From: Arthrobacter sp. SPG23
Lineage (GTDB): Bacteria > Actinomycetota > Actinomycetes > Actinomycetales > Micrococcaceae
Length of the DNA stretch: 64,000 nucleotides
Assembly (NCBI RefSeq): GCF_000876655.1
Contig: NZ_JYCN01000012.1
Location: forward strand, 62,001 to 126,000
Direction: 5' to 3'
The notes beneath the pieces were generated by a model, which worked only from the letters and a program-made list of their open reading frames with translations, was not told the origin of the DNA and did no database searches. The translations under genes were made by a program, and so were the position numbers. Below, piece after piece: positions 52,231-60,552 of the stretch. How positions within the stretch are numbered: the stretch's first letter is position 1; each line of letters begins with the position of its first letter.

Positions 52231-53291
52231 CTGTTCAGCTCCTTGAGGATGACGGGATAGGTGCCCGCCCAGGCGCGGGCACCAAAGAAGACGTCCAGAT
52301 GCCCGTACCCGGACAACAGGTGCAGGGAATCCTTGCCGGGGCGGTGGCCCTGGAAGAAGGCGAAGGTCCGTTCCTGGCTTTCGGGCAGGAAGCAGCGGTT
52401 GTTGCGGCCGGCCAGGAAGGAGAACCTGGCGTCCGTCTGCGGGGCATCGGCCAGGAAGTTTGCGGGCAGCTCCGGGTGGTTTCCGGCCGCCACCATGCGC
52501 CTGGCCAGCACGCTGCGGCCCATCTCGGACAGGAACGTGAACGGTACCTCGGCAAACTCTCCGCTGATCCAGTTGTGGGTTGCCTCGTCCAGGTTCTCGT
52601 GCGACCACAGCGCGGGCCTGCCGCTGCCGTAAGTGAAGCTGACCAGGCGGCATACCAGGTTGTCGCATTCGTGGTGGGTGGCCTTGACCATGGACCTGAG
52701 GATCCGGGAGAGGTAGCCGTTGGATTTGTAACCCCACGCCGGGGAAAGGCAGGGCGTGAAGGGCTTCAGCAGTTCGGCCAAGTAGGTGATCTTGATGACC
52801 GACCACAGCGGGATGACCGGATGCAGGGACACGGCGTTGGAGACCACCGTATCCACCCGGGGCAGGAGCCCGGCCACGGCCGCCATGGTGAAGGAGACCG
52901 ACCCCTGGCAGTGGATGACCGCCTTCAGCGTTTCGGCGCCGGTGGCTCCCAGGACGTAGTCGACGGCGGCAGGGTGATCGTACACGGCGGCGTCGCCCAG
53001 GGTCCAGGAGAGAGGTTCCAGGTCGATGGAGGCGCGCCAGTTCAGCAGCCAGACGTCCCAGCCGTCTTCCAGCAGTGCGTCCACCAGCGTCCGCGGCAGC
53101 GGCGGGCGGAAGAGCTCGGCCCGCACGCCGGCCCCGTGAACCAGCAGCACCGGCCCCTTCGCTGGTTTCCCGGCGTCGGGAGGCACTGTGGAGGTGACAT
53201 GGACCAGGGTCAGCGGCGTCCCGTCGCCGGCGGCGAACGGGATGACTTCGGTGACGTGGTCCGCCCGGGTGATGGTGCGGGGGCTGTTCAT
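52227..53291 (-). CDS. Alpha/beta hydrolase with apparent cysteine nucleophile
   Basis: 354 residues. VLLVHGAG (oxyanion strand, about 48-55), WDVWLLNWRASID as in polyhydroxyalkanoate synthases and related lipases, and the nucleophile elbow AVIHCQGSVSF, where Cys128 falls at the position usually held by Ser. The late His is probably in SGYGHLDVFFG. May be a thioesterase or acyltransferase. ATG 53291 overlaps the preceding stop (ATGA). Confidence 0.82.
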   Translation of the reverse strand: MNSPRTITRADHVTEVIPFAAGDGTPLTLVHVTSTVPPDAGKPAKGPVLLVHGAGVRAELFRPPLPRTLVDALLEDGWDVWLLNWRASIDLEPLSWTLGDAAVYDHPAAVDYVLGATGAETLKAVIHCQGSVSFTMAAVAGLLPRVDTVVSNAVSLHPVIPLWSVIKITYLAELLKPFTPCLSPAWGYKSNGYLSRILRSMVKATHHECDNLVCRLVSFTYGSGRPALWSHENLDEATHNWISGEFAEVPFTFLSEMGRSVLARRMVAAGNHPELPANFLADAPQTDARFSFLAGRNNRCFLPESQERTFAFFQGHRPGKDSLHLLSGYGHLDVFFGARAWAGTYPVILKELNR

Positions 53292-55390
53292 GGCGGAAAT
53301 CCTTCCCTGGCGACGGTGACCGGCGGTTCGAAAAGCCGGAGCGGCGGCAACCCGCCGGCCGGTACCGGGCGGATGCCGCCGTCGTCGTTTTCCTTGAGAT
53401 CCCAGTCCCGGCAGACGCGGTCCACTGCCACGGGATAAACCGTCACGTTGCCGTCCGCGGCAACCCGGATCCGCAGGAAGCCCTTGTGGTCCTCGATGGC
53501 CTGGCCGGACATGGCCCACGAGGCCACTTCTCCGCCTGCGGTGCCCAGGATGAAGCAGGCGAACGCTTCACTTCCGGCAGCAAACCCTGTGGCGTAAATG
53601 ATGGCGAGCACCAGCGCGAGGGTCAGGAACGGCGGCCACCCCGCCGGCCAGGGAAGGAGGAGGACGACGGCGATCCCGGCCCCCAGCGCGGACAGCTGCC
53701 AGAGCGCACCACGGGCAACGGTGAACCCCGCGCCGTTCTCCCGGGGATCCCGGGAGAGGCCGAGCGCAGCGCCGACGGTCACCAGCAGCACCAGCAGGAG
53801 CAAGGGGACTGCGAGGATCGTCAGCGCGAGGAACCCGGTATTTCCCGCCCTCAGGCTGAGGAGGCTGTCCACGAAGGAGAGGCCCCGGAAAGCGCTGAAG
53901 ACGGTCCAGAGCGTCAGCGCAGCCACCGTGTGCGCGATGCCGAGGGCCGAGCCGAAGCCCGGGTTCCGCACCGGAAGCCAGAACGGCGAGAAAGGATTGG
54001 CCAGGCGCCCGCGGAACTTCAGGGACTCGGCGGCACCCGGGAAGGTTCCGGGCGTCAGGACGAAGCGGCGGCCGGGGCCGGGAGTTCCGCCTGGCGCTGC
54101 GGAGTCCAAGGTGCCGGGTGCCGTCCCCGGCCCTGCGGCGTCTGCCGTGCCGGGCCGGGTCCGCCGCCCGGTGCCGGTGGGGGCAGGTGCCGGCTGGTGC
54201 GCAGGAAGCGTAAGTTCCGCGGGCAGCAAGCGTGTGTCGGCCAGGAACGCACCGCCCAGTCCGCAGGTGATGAGCTGAGTCCGGCGCGGGTCGGCCCCGG
54301 CCCGGGTGCCCCCCGGGGTGCCGGTGGCGCCGTCAGCCTCCGACGCGAGTTCCTCGTAGCGTGAATAGTGGTGCAGGTCCCCGGTGAGCCACAGCCGCAC
54401 GGAGGCCCCGGTTTCCTCGAACAATCCTGCGCGGCGGTTGAAGCGGCGCCGCAGGTAATCCTGCTCGAAGAAATGCACCTGCCGAAAGGCATTCGCATTT
54501 TCCGTTTCCCGCACCCAGTAGGGGGCAGCCACGCACAGGATGACCGCATCTCCCGGCAGCAGCCTGGTGGTCACCGTGTTGTAGAAATAATCCAGCTGGG
54601 GTTCATCGATGTACTGGCCCAACTGGCTGTCCAGCCCCACCAGCCACCAGCCGGGTGAGTCCTCCCCGCCCGTCAGCCGGAGGCCGAAGTAGCTGCGCGT
54701 CTGGATGGTCCGCCAGCCGCCGATGTTCCGTTGCCGGGTGAACAGCCGGATGAAGGAGGTCAGGCCGTCGTACCAGTCATGGTTGCCGGGCAGGGCCAGC
54801 AGCACGCCGTCCCGGCCCGGGGAGCGGCCGCCGGGAAGCGCCGTCCGGTACGGCCCCACCATGCGGTCCTCGTACGCGGCGGGCGCGGCCACCGGATACA
54901 CCTCGTCGCCGCCCAGCACCAGCACCTTGCCGCGGCGAAGCTCATGCCCGTCCACCACCAGCGACTCCTCGGCCAGCACCGACGCCACCGTGTACGTCGA
55001 ATCAAAGCCGTCGCCGAGGTCGGCCGCGAAATCCAGCCACAGCTCGGGGCCGCCGGACTCCGCGGCTCCGTGCGTGCGGGCGGTGCCGTGGTCAGCGGGT
55101 TCTCCAGCGGGTTCTCCTGCGCGGTTGGCGCGTGACGGCGTTCCGGGCAGCTCCAGGTCGCGGACCACCGGCTGCGCCGGCTGGCCCTGCACTGGCAGCC
55201 GTTCCAGATCGAGGTCGTAGCGGGGAAAGCCGCCCTCCAGTTCCCGCTTGTCGCCGAAGTCCGCGAAGACGGACGCGAGGACAACCCGCACGGCGGTCCT
55301 CCCCAGCTGGGCCGGGGCAAGCCAGCGCACTGCGTCCCGCGGCGTGAAGCCAAGTCTTTCGCTGTGCTGTGCCAGCTCAGCCCGCTTCAT
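53288..55390 (-). CDS. Metallophosphoesterase with C-terminal membrane domain
   Basis: 700 residues. Calcineurin-like domain about 90-430: FAADLGDGFDSTY, VLGGDEVYPVA and LALPGNHDWYDG (GNHD motif), then LWLTGDLHHYSRYE. A low-complexity Thr/Gly/Pro/Ala linker (about 435-495) leads to about five membrane helices (510-640) and a soluble tail. ATG 55390 is 13 nt after the GMC gene. Substrate unknown; a membrane lipid phosphate would fit the operon. Confidence 0.82.
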   Translation of the reverse strand: MKRAELAQHSERLGFTPRDAVRWLAPAQLGRTAVRVVLASVFADFGDKRELEGGFPRYDLDLERLPVQGQPAQPVVRDLELPGTPSRANRAGEPAGEPADHGTARTHGAAESGGPELWLDFAADLGDGFDSTYTVASVLAEESLVVDGHELRRGKVLVLGGDEVYPVAAPAAYEDRMVGPYRTALPGGRSPGRDGVLLALPGNHDWYDGLTSFIRLFTRQRNIGGWRTIQTRSYFGLRLTGGEDSPGWWLVGLDSQLGQYIDEPQLDYFYNTVTTRLLPGDAVILCVAAPYWVRETENANAFRQVHFFEQDYLRRRFNRRAGLFEETGASVRLWLTGDLHHYSRYEELASEADGATGTPGGTRAGADPRRTQLITCGLGGAFLADTRLLPAELTLPAHQPAPAPTGTGRRTRPGTADAAGPGTAPGTLDSAAPGGTPGPGRRFVLTPGTFPGAAESLKFRGRLANPFSPFWLPVRNPGFGSALGIAHTVAALTLWTVFSAFRGLSFVDSLLSLRAGNTGFLALTILAVPLLLLVLLVTVGAALGLSRDPRENGAGFTVARGALWQLSALGAGIAVVLLLPWPAGWPPFLTLALVLAIIYATGFAAGSEAFACFILGTAGGEVASWAMSGQAIEDHKGFLRIRVAADGNVTVYPVAVDRVCRDWDLKENDDGGIRPVPAGGLPPLRLFEPPVTVAREGFPP

Positions 55391-55403
55391 GCCCGGTCGC
55401 CCC

Positions 55404-58175
55404 TCATCGCCTGCCGGCGGACTGGCCGTACTCTTCGCGGTCGGCCCGCTGGACCCGGGCGCCGCCCCCGGACCGGCCGTGCAGCCGGCGGCCGTATACC
55501 TGCCAGAGCTCACCCAGGAAGACCTTGCCGAAGGCCGCCAGGGCGCCCGCAGGGTTCGGGCCCACCGCGCGGACCGTGGTCAGTTGCCGGGCGAAGTCCC
55601 ACGGCCGGATGTACAGAATCCCCGCGCCCGCTACCGCTTCTGCCCCCGCCGCCGCTGCAGGGTCGGCGTTCTTGTCCATATAAGGCGGGCCAGGGGGCGC
55701 GTCAGACCCTGTATCCGGACGGGAACTCTCCGGGGGCGGAATGTGCCCGCGCAGGACCGTGACATACAGTGTGGTGGTGTCAGCCCAGACGTCCAGGCCC
55801 GGGTCGTTGCGGACGTCCTTGTGGCCCACGAACGTCAGCGGCGTGCCGCCGGGATCCCGCAGCCAGAGACGGTAGAGCATCTTGCGTCCGGCAGGTTCAG
55901 GACCGTCCTTGACGAAGAGGTTGAACCAGCCCCGTTCCACCGGCAGGCGGCCGCCGAACTGGTCCGCCAGGACGTAACCGTCCGCGCTCGCCGGATGGAG
56001 CGGGTCCCGCACGAACTCCTCAATGTCCAAGGCGGTGATGGTGAGCTCGAACATCATCCGCCGGCCGCGGTCACGGCCCAGGCTGCGTCCCGCCTCGGGG
56101 TCCGCCACGCCGGCGCTGAACCACCCGTGCATCTGTTCGGTGAAGCTGACGGAGGTGGGCCCGGTTTCGGCCAGTTCGGCGTCCTCCTCGATCTCAGCCT
56201 CCTGCAGCGCCTCGCTTCCGGGGGTTCCAAAGGCAGCCGGTGATCCGAGGTCGCGCAACCCCCGCGACCGGCCGGCGGTCCGCGGGACGAACGTGCTTTC
56301 TTGGGCCGGGGCCTTGGCGCCTTTGGTGGCGTCCGGCACCAGGGCGCGAAGCGGCCCCGGCCGGTGGCCGGGAATCCCGCCGTCGGGCATCCCGCCGTCG
56401 ACGCTGCCGCCGTCGAAAGTCACGGCGTCGGTAGTGCCGGACGGGGAGCCGGCGGTGTCCAGGCCGCCGCGCTGCCTTTGCGCGTCAGGTCCGGTCAGGA
56501 TCCGGTGGCAGGCCCGTTCGGCAAAGGCGGCAATGGTCAGGGCCGGGTTGGCTCCCACCGGCCCGGGCATCACGGCGCCGTCCACCACATGCAGCCCCGG
56601 GTAGCCGAAGACTTCACCGTAGGAATCGCACACGCCTTCGCTGCTGTTCCGTCCCGCCGGGGCGCCGCCCAGCGGATGCACGGTGATGACCCGCTTGCTC
56701 CACCACAGCGGATTCTGTTTGAAGCTCCCGCCCAGTTCCCTGGCGATCGCGTGCATGGTGGCCTGCATCCGGCCGAAGTACGTGGCCGAAGTGGCCAGGG
56801 TCCAGTTGATGGCCAGCCGGCCGCCCTGGAGGGTCATCATGCCGTCCGGTATGTCCCGCCCCATGCCGAGCAGGGGAACGGAGGACGCGGACAGGCGGCC
56901 GTCCCCGAGTGCGGCGGCAAGGTCGGCGGAGATGTTGGAACGCTGGGCCTGGAAGAGCCGGTCCTTGAGGAGCTGCACCATCACTTTGCCGGCGCGTTTG
57001 GCCACCTGGCGGAACTGTCCGGTCTCAAGGAGCCAGTTCATGAACGCGGGGTAGCCGGCGTCTTCGATGTAGTAGCCGCGCCCGTCTCCGCCGTCGGTGG
57101 AGTCGGGCGTGCGGATGGCCGTGGTGATCACCGGCCCGATGCTGCCCGAGAGCGTCCGCGTGGCCCCGTCGGCGTCCTTGGCGTCCAGGACGAACCCCAG
57201 CAGGTCACCGTTCCCGCTGAACCGGGTGCCCAGTGCAGGGCTGAGCGCCGGCAGGGAGGCGCGGTTGCGCAGCAGCAGGAACGTGGTGCCGAACGTGCCG
57301 GCGGCGAGGATGAGCCGGCGGCAGTGGATCACCTGTTCGCGCAGGAGTCCGGGCGCGGCGTCGGCGGGATTATGGACGACGTAGCGGACCTCGTAGCCGC
57401 CCGCCGGAAGGGGCCGGATGCCGCGGACGTCGTGGTAGGTCCGGATATCCGCGCCGGCAGCCTTGGCCGCGGAAAGGTAGTTGTGGTCCAGGGTGTTCTT
57501 GGCGCCGGCGTTGCAGCCGATGTCGCATTCGCCTGAGAGCGTGCAGGTAGTGCGGAACGCGTCGTCGCCATGGACGCTGCCATAGGGCGCGGGCGGCAGC
57601 ACCCGGTTCCGGGCAGGGGCGGCGTCAGGGGAGGTGGCAAAAGTGACGGCGATGGGCGGCCGCGTGATGCTGAGGCCGAGTGTCCTCGCGGCGGTTTCCA
57701 TGGCCAGGGTCTTGGGGGTGTCCTGGTAGGGATAGGGCACGGGACGGAGCATGGCTTCGGCTGCGTCGTAAAAGGGCTCGAGATCCTGCCTGCTGAACGG
57801 CCAGCTTTCGTAGCCCCCGCCGGGAACGGGAGATTCCTGGACGAACCAGTTCCGGTCCTTGCGCAGCAGCACGTTCGCGTAAATGAGGGAACCGCCGCCC
57901 AGTCCGCTGGAGACGATTCCTTCCAGGCCGCGGAACGTCCAGGCGTCAAAAAGGCCATAGAGGCCTTTGTCCGGGTCCCAGAAATTCCGGCCCATCTCGG
58001 ACGGCGTCCTGGCGAAGCTTCCCGGCGGGTAGGCCCTGCCCCGTTCCATCAGGACCACGGACTGGCCGCCGGCCGCCAAGCGGTAGGACGCTACCGATCC
58101 GCCGAAGCCGGAGCCCACCACCACGGCGTCCACCGACTCCGCGGGATCATCGTCGCCTTGCACCACCGGTTCCAC
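55404..58175 (-). CDS. GMC-type FAD oxidoreductase, cholesterol-oxidase-like, with extra C-terminal domain
   Basis: 923 residues, first gene of the operon. FAD motif AVVVGSGFGGSVASYRLAAG near the start, GLGGGSLIYANVLLR, catalytic region VITVHPLGGAPAG and NPALTIAAFAERACHRIL (end of the GMC core, about 590). A second domain of about 300 residues (FTEQMHGWFSAGV ... VGHKDVRNDPGLDVWADTTTLYVTVLRG) is found in actinobacterial sterol-oxidase-like proteins; its role is not known to me. GTG 58175 with AAGGGGA 6 nt upstream. An ECF-type promoter lies about 85 nt upstream. Confidence 0.85.
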   Translation of the reverse strand: MEPVVQGDDDPAESVDAVVVGSGFGGSVASYRLAAGGQSVVLMERGRAYPPGSFARTPSEMGRNFWDPDKGLYGLFDAWTFRGLEGIVSSGLGGGSLIYANVLLRKDRNWFVQESPVPGGGYESWPFSRQDLEPFYDAAEAMLRPVPYPYQDTPKTLAMETAARTLGLSITRPPIAVTFATSPDAAPARNRVLPPAPYGSVHGDDAFRTTCTLSGECDIGCNAGAKNTLDHNYLSAAKAAGADIRTYHDVRGIRPLPAGGYEVRYVVHNPADAAPGLLREQVIHCRRLILAAGTFGTTFLLLRNRASLPALSPALGTRFSGNGDLLGFVLDAKDADGATRTLSGSIGPVITTAIRTPDSTDGGDGRGYYIEDAGYPAFMNWLLETGQFRQVAKRAGKVMVQLLKDRLFQAQRSNISADLAAALGDGRLSASSVPLLGMGRDIPDGMMTLQGGRLAINWTLATSATYFGRMQATMHAIARELGGSFKQNPLWWSKRVITVHPLGGAPAGRNSSEGVCDSYGEVFGYPGLHVVDGAVMPGPVGANPALTIAAFAERACHRILTGPDAQRQRGGLDTAGSPSGTTDAVTFDGGSVDGGMPDGGIPGHRPGPLRALVPDATKGAKAPAQESTFVPRTAGRSRGLRDLGSPAAFGTPGSEALQEAEIEEDAELAETGPTSVSFTEQMHGWFSAGVADPEAGRSLGRDRGRRMMFELTITALDIEEFVRDPLHPASADGYVLADQFGGRLPVERGWFNLFVKDGPEPAGRKMLYRLWLRDPGGTPLTFVGHKDVRNDPGLDVWADTTTLYVTVLRGHIPPPESSRPDTGSDAPPGPPYMDKNADPAAAAGAEAVAGAGILYIRPWDFARQLTTVRAVGPNPAGALAAFGKVFLGELWQVYGRRLHGRSGGGARVQRADREEYGQSAGRR

Positions 58176-58259
58176 GCAATTCCCCTTGGAAGAGCTGTCT
58201 CGCCGAACGTCCCGGCAGCCACGCACCTGGGCGGTGCGGGGGCGGCCAACGGGCGGTCA

Positions 58260-58284
58260 GACGCAAACCATAGCGACATGTTCC
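58260..58284 (-). promoter_or_regulatory. ECF sigma-like promoter of the GMC operon
   Basis: On the minus strand GGAAC (58284-58280), 16-nt spacer, CGTC (58263-58260) followed by TGA. This is the usual form of actinobacterial SigE/SigR-group promoters. Only one such promoter was noticed here, so chance cannot be excluded. Confidence 0.45.
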
Positions 58285-58341
58285 CACTGCGGCCCGGGTC
58301 TGTCCACGGACTGCGCGGCGTCCGGCGCCGGCGGGGACCAG

Positions 58342-59505
58342 CTAGACCCGGATCCGGTATCCGCGCTTGACCACGGTTTCCACCATGCGGCCGTCGGGCA
58401 GCGAGGAGCGCAGCCGGCTGACGGTCATGTCCAGCGCATGCACGGAGCCGCGCAGTTCGAGCAGGTCGGAGAGCGATTCCCGGGACAGGACGGCGCCTTC
58501 GGCACCCAGCAGGGCCCGGAGCAGCAGGAGTGGTGCCGGTGCCATTTCCACCGGTTCCCCGTCGATCCGGAGTGACCGTCCGCGGAGCTCCACGTTGCCG
58601 GACCGGGTGTCCAGGCGGCGCACGTGGTTCAGCGCAAGATGTTCGCAGACCAGGCGGATCAGGGCGCCCATCCGGAAGCGTTCCGGGATGAGCGGTGACA
58701 GCCCGGCGTCGATCAGCGGCTGTGCCGTGATGGGACCGACGACGGCGGTGGTGACGGTGGTCTTCAGGGCATCGACGAGCTGCTTGTAGAGGCCCATCTC
58801 ATGGGCGGTGCTCCACATGGCGTCGACGGCGGGCGCGCTGGTGAACGTCAGGACGTCCAGGTTGCCGCTGCAGGCGGCTTCGATCAGCCGCGGCAGCTTG
58901 TCCTCGCCGTCGGGCTTGACCCAGCGGTAGGGGGTCACGGTCAGGACAGTGGCGCCGGACATCTTGAGTCGCTCCAGCTGGCGGACATCCGTGTAGCCGT
59001 GCAGCTGCACGGCCACGGTCTTGCCGCGGACGCCTTCCTTCAACAGCATGTCCACCAGGGTTGCCGTGGTTTCGTCGCTGCTGATTCCGACGTCGGCGAG
59101 TCCGGCGGCGCGGACTGCGCCGCGTGCCTTGGGACCGCGGACAAACATGCGGCAGGCCGCGAGGGTTTCCAGCAGTTCGTCGCCGATGCCGGACGCGTCA
59201 GCCGCCTCGCACCAGCGGCGCATGCCGTAGGCAGTGGTGGCGATGCAGAGGTCGGGCCTGGCGGCAATGATGGCCTTGGTGTCCTCGATGAGCCGCATGT
59301 CCTCCTGCACCGGTGCGATCTTGAGCGCGGGCGCGTGCAGCACCTCCGCTCCGCGCCGCTCCAGTGCTTCGATCAGGTCCTGGGAACGCCGGTGCGACGT
59401 CACGCCGATTCGGAACCCCTCAAGGGGCGAATCGGGGGCGTCGGCAGCGGGGGAGTCCTGCGGGCCGGAGGTGGAAGCGGGGGCAATAGAGTTCATGGCG
59501 CTCAT
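58342..59505 (-). CDS. nnaR: NnaR-type regulator: HemD-like domain fused to winged helix
   Basis: 387 residues. N-terminal uroporphyrinogen-III-synthase-like domain (about 28-270: FRIGVTSHRRSQDLIEALER, FTSAPAVDAMW, VVGPITAQPLIDAG) and C-terminal OmpR-type DNA-binding domain (about 290-387, ending METVVKRGYRIRV). In Streptomyces and mycobacteria NnaR has this architecture and acts with GlnR on nitrate/nitrite assimilation genes (established knowledge). Whether the HemD part is still an enzyme is unknown. Located 10 nt after cobA in the nirB-cobA-nnaR operon. ATG 59505, or 59496. Confidence 0.85.
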   Translation of the reverse strand: MSAMNSIAPASTSGPQDSPAADAPDSPLEGFRIGVTSHRRSQDLIEALERRGAEVLHAPALKIAPVQEDMRLIEDTKAIIAARPDLCIATTAYGMRRWCEAADASGIGDELLETLAACRMFVRGPKARGAVRAAGLADVGISSDETTATLVDMLLKEGVRGKTVAVQLHGYTDVRQLERLKMSGATVLTVTPYRWVKPDGEDKLPRLIEAACSGNLDVLTFTSAPAVDAMWSTAHEMGLYKQLVDALKTTVTTAVVGPITAQPLIDAGLSPLIPERFRMGALIRLVCEHLALNHVRRLDTRSGNVELRGRSLRIDGEPVEMAPAPLLLLRALLGAEGAVLSRESLSDLLELRGSVHALDMTVSRLRSSLPDGRMVETVVKRGYRIRV

Positions 59506-59515
59506 GGTTTTTCTT

Positions 59516-60550
59516 TCACGATTCCATCAGTGACGCTGCGAGGCGGTCGAGGTCTGCCGCCGCCTCGGCGTGCCCGCGGTTGGCTTCAGCCACCCGCACC
59601 ACCTCGCCGATGACCAGCACTGCCGGGTTGGTGCAGTCGGCGGCCGCGGTGACAATCGTACCCAGCTGGGCGATGGTGGTGCGCTGGCCGGGCCGGTAGC
59701 CGCGTTCGACGACGGCCATCGGCATGTCGGCCGGCATGCCCGCCCGGCGCAGGCCGGCGGCCAGCTGGTGGAGCGTTCCGATGCCCATGAGGACCACGAT
59801 CGTCCCGCCCAGCCCGGCGAGGTGGGTGAGCTCCTTCTCGGTCAGCGGGGCGTGACCGGACACCACAGTGAACATGTGGCTGACTTCGCGGTGGGTCACC
59901 GGGATCCCGGCCGCGGCAGGGACGGAGATGGCGCTGGTGACGCCGGAAACGACCTTGACCGGCACCCCGGCGGCCACGCAGGCGGCAACTTCCTCGCCGC
60001 CGCGGCCGAACACATAGGGGTCCCCGCCCTTGAGGCGGACCACGTTGTTCCCGGCCAGGGCGCTCTGCACCATGAGCTTCTCGATGTCGCCCTGGCTGAC
60101 CTTGTGATGGCCTGGCTGCTTGCCCACATCCACCAGCTCGGCAGAGGTCAGGGACGGCAGCTCCTGGTAGGGGGCCAGCCGGTCGTAGAACACGACGTCG
60201 GCATCGCGCAGCGCCTTGACAGCCGCTACGGTCAGCAGCTCGCCGACGCCGGGGCCTCCGCCCACTAGGGTTACGTGGCCCACCGCTCCGGCCGCCGGTT
60301 CCAGTGCCACGGGGATGCCGGTCTGGCGGCACCGCTCCAGCAGCGCGTCCCAGCCGGGCTGGCCGTCGTCGACGGCGGCCACGAGGAACGGGCGCTCGGG
60401 CAGTGGTCCGTCATGACTGGCTCCGTGGGGAGTGCTGAGGCGGGAGACGACGGCGCCGGCGGCCTGGTAGCGGCGGACCGCCTGCCGTGCGGCGTGGTCC
60501 GAACCGGTGACCAGGACTTCGCGGCCGGTGAGATCAATGCTGAGCTGCAT
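59516..60550 (-). CDS. cobA: Uroporphyrinogen-III C-methyltransferase
   Basis: 344 residues. SAM-dependent bis-methylation to precorrin-2, first step to the siroheme needed by NirB. The N-terminal about 90 residues resemble a degraded precorrin-2 dehydrogenase (LTGREVLVTGSDHAARQAVR), as in partial CysG. The methyltransferase domain has VTLVGGGPGVGELLTVAAVK, YDRLAP, RLKGGDPYVFGRGGEE and SGVTSAISVPAAAGIPVTHR. Starts 2 nt after nirB. Confidence 0.93.
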   Translation of the reverse strand: MQLSIDLTGREVLVTGSDHAARQAVRRYQAAGAVVSRLSTPHGASHDGPLPERPFLVAAVDDGQPGWDALLERCRQTGIPVALEPAAGAVGHVTLVGGGPGVGELLTVAAVKALRDADVVFYDRLAPYQELPSLTSAELVDVGKQPGHHKVSQGDIEKLMVQSALAGNNVVRLKGGDPYVFGRGGEEVAACVAAGVPVKVVSGVTSAISVPAAAGIPVTHREVSHMFTVVSGHAPLTEKELTHLAGLGGTIVVLMGIGTLHQLAAGLRRAGMPADMPMAVVERGYRPGQRTTIAQLGTIVTAAADCTNPAVLVIGEVVRVAEANRGHAEAAADLDRLAASLMES

Positions 60551-60552
60551 GC

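Noticed and set aside
53486..54364. Plus-strand open frames opposite the metallophosphoesterase
   Set aside because: Low-complexity Arg/Gly/Pro composition typical of antisense frames in high-GC DNA; no start signals.
58342..59505. Calling this gene simply hemD
   Set aside because: The C-terminal OmpR-type domain and the nirB-cobA context identify an NnaR-type regulator; enzyme activity is unproven.
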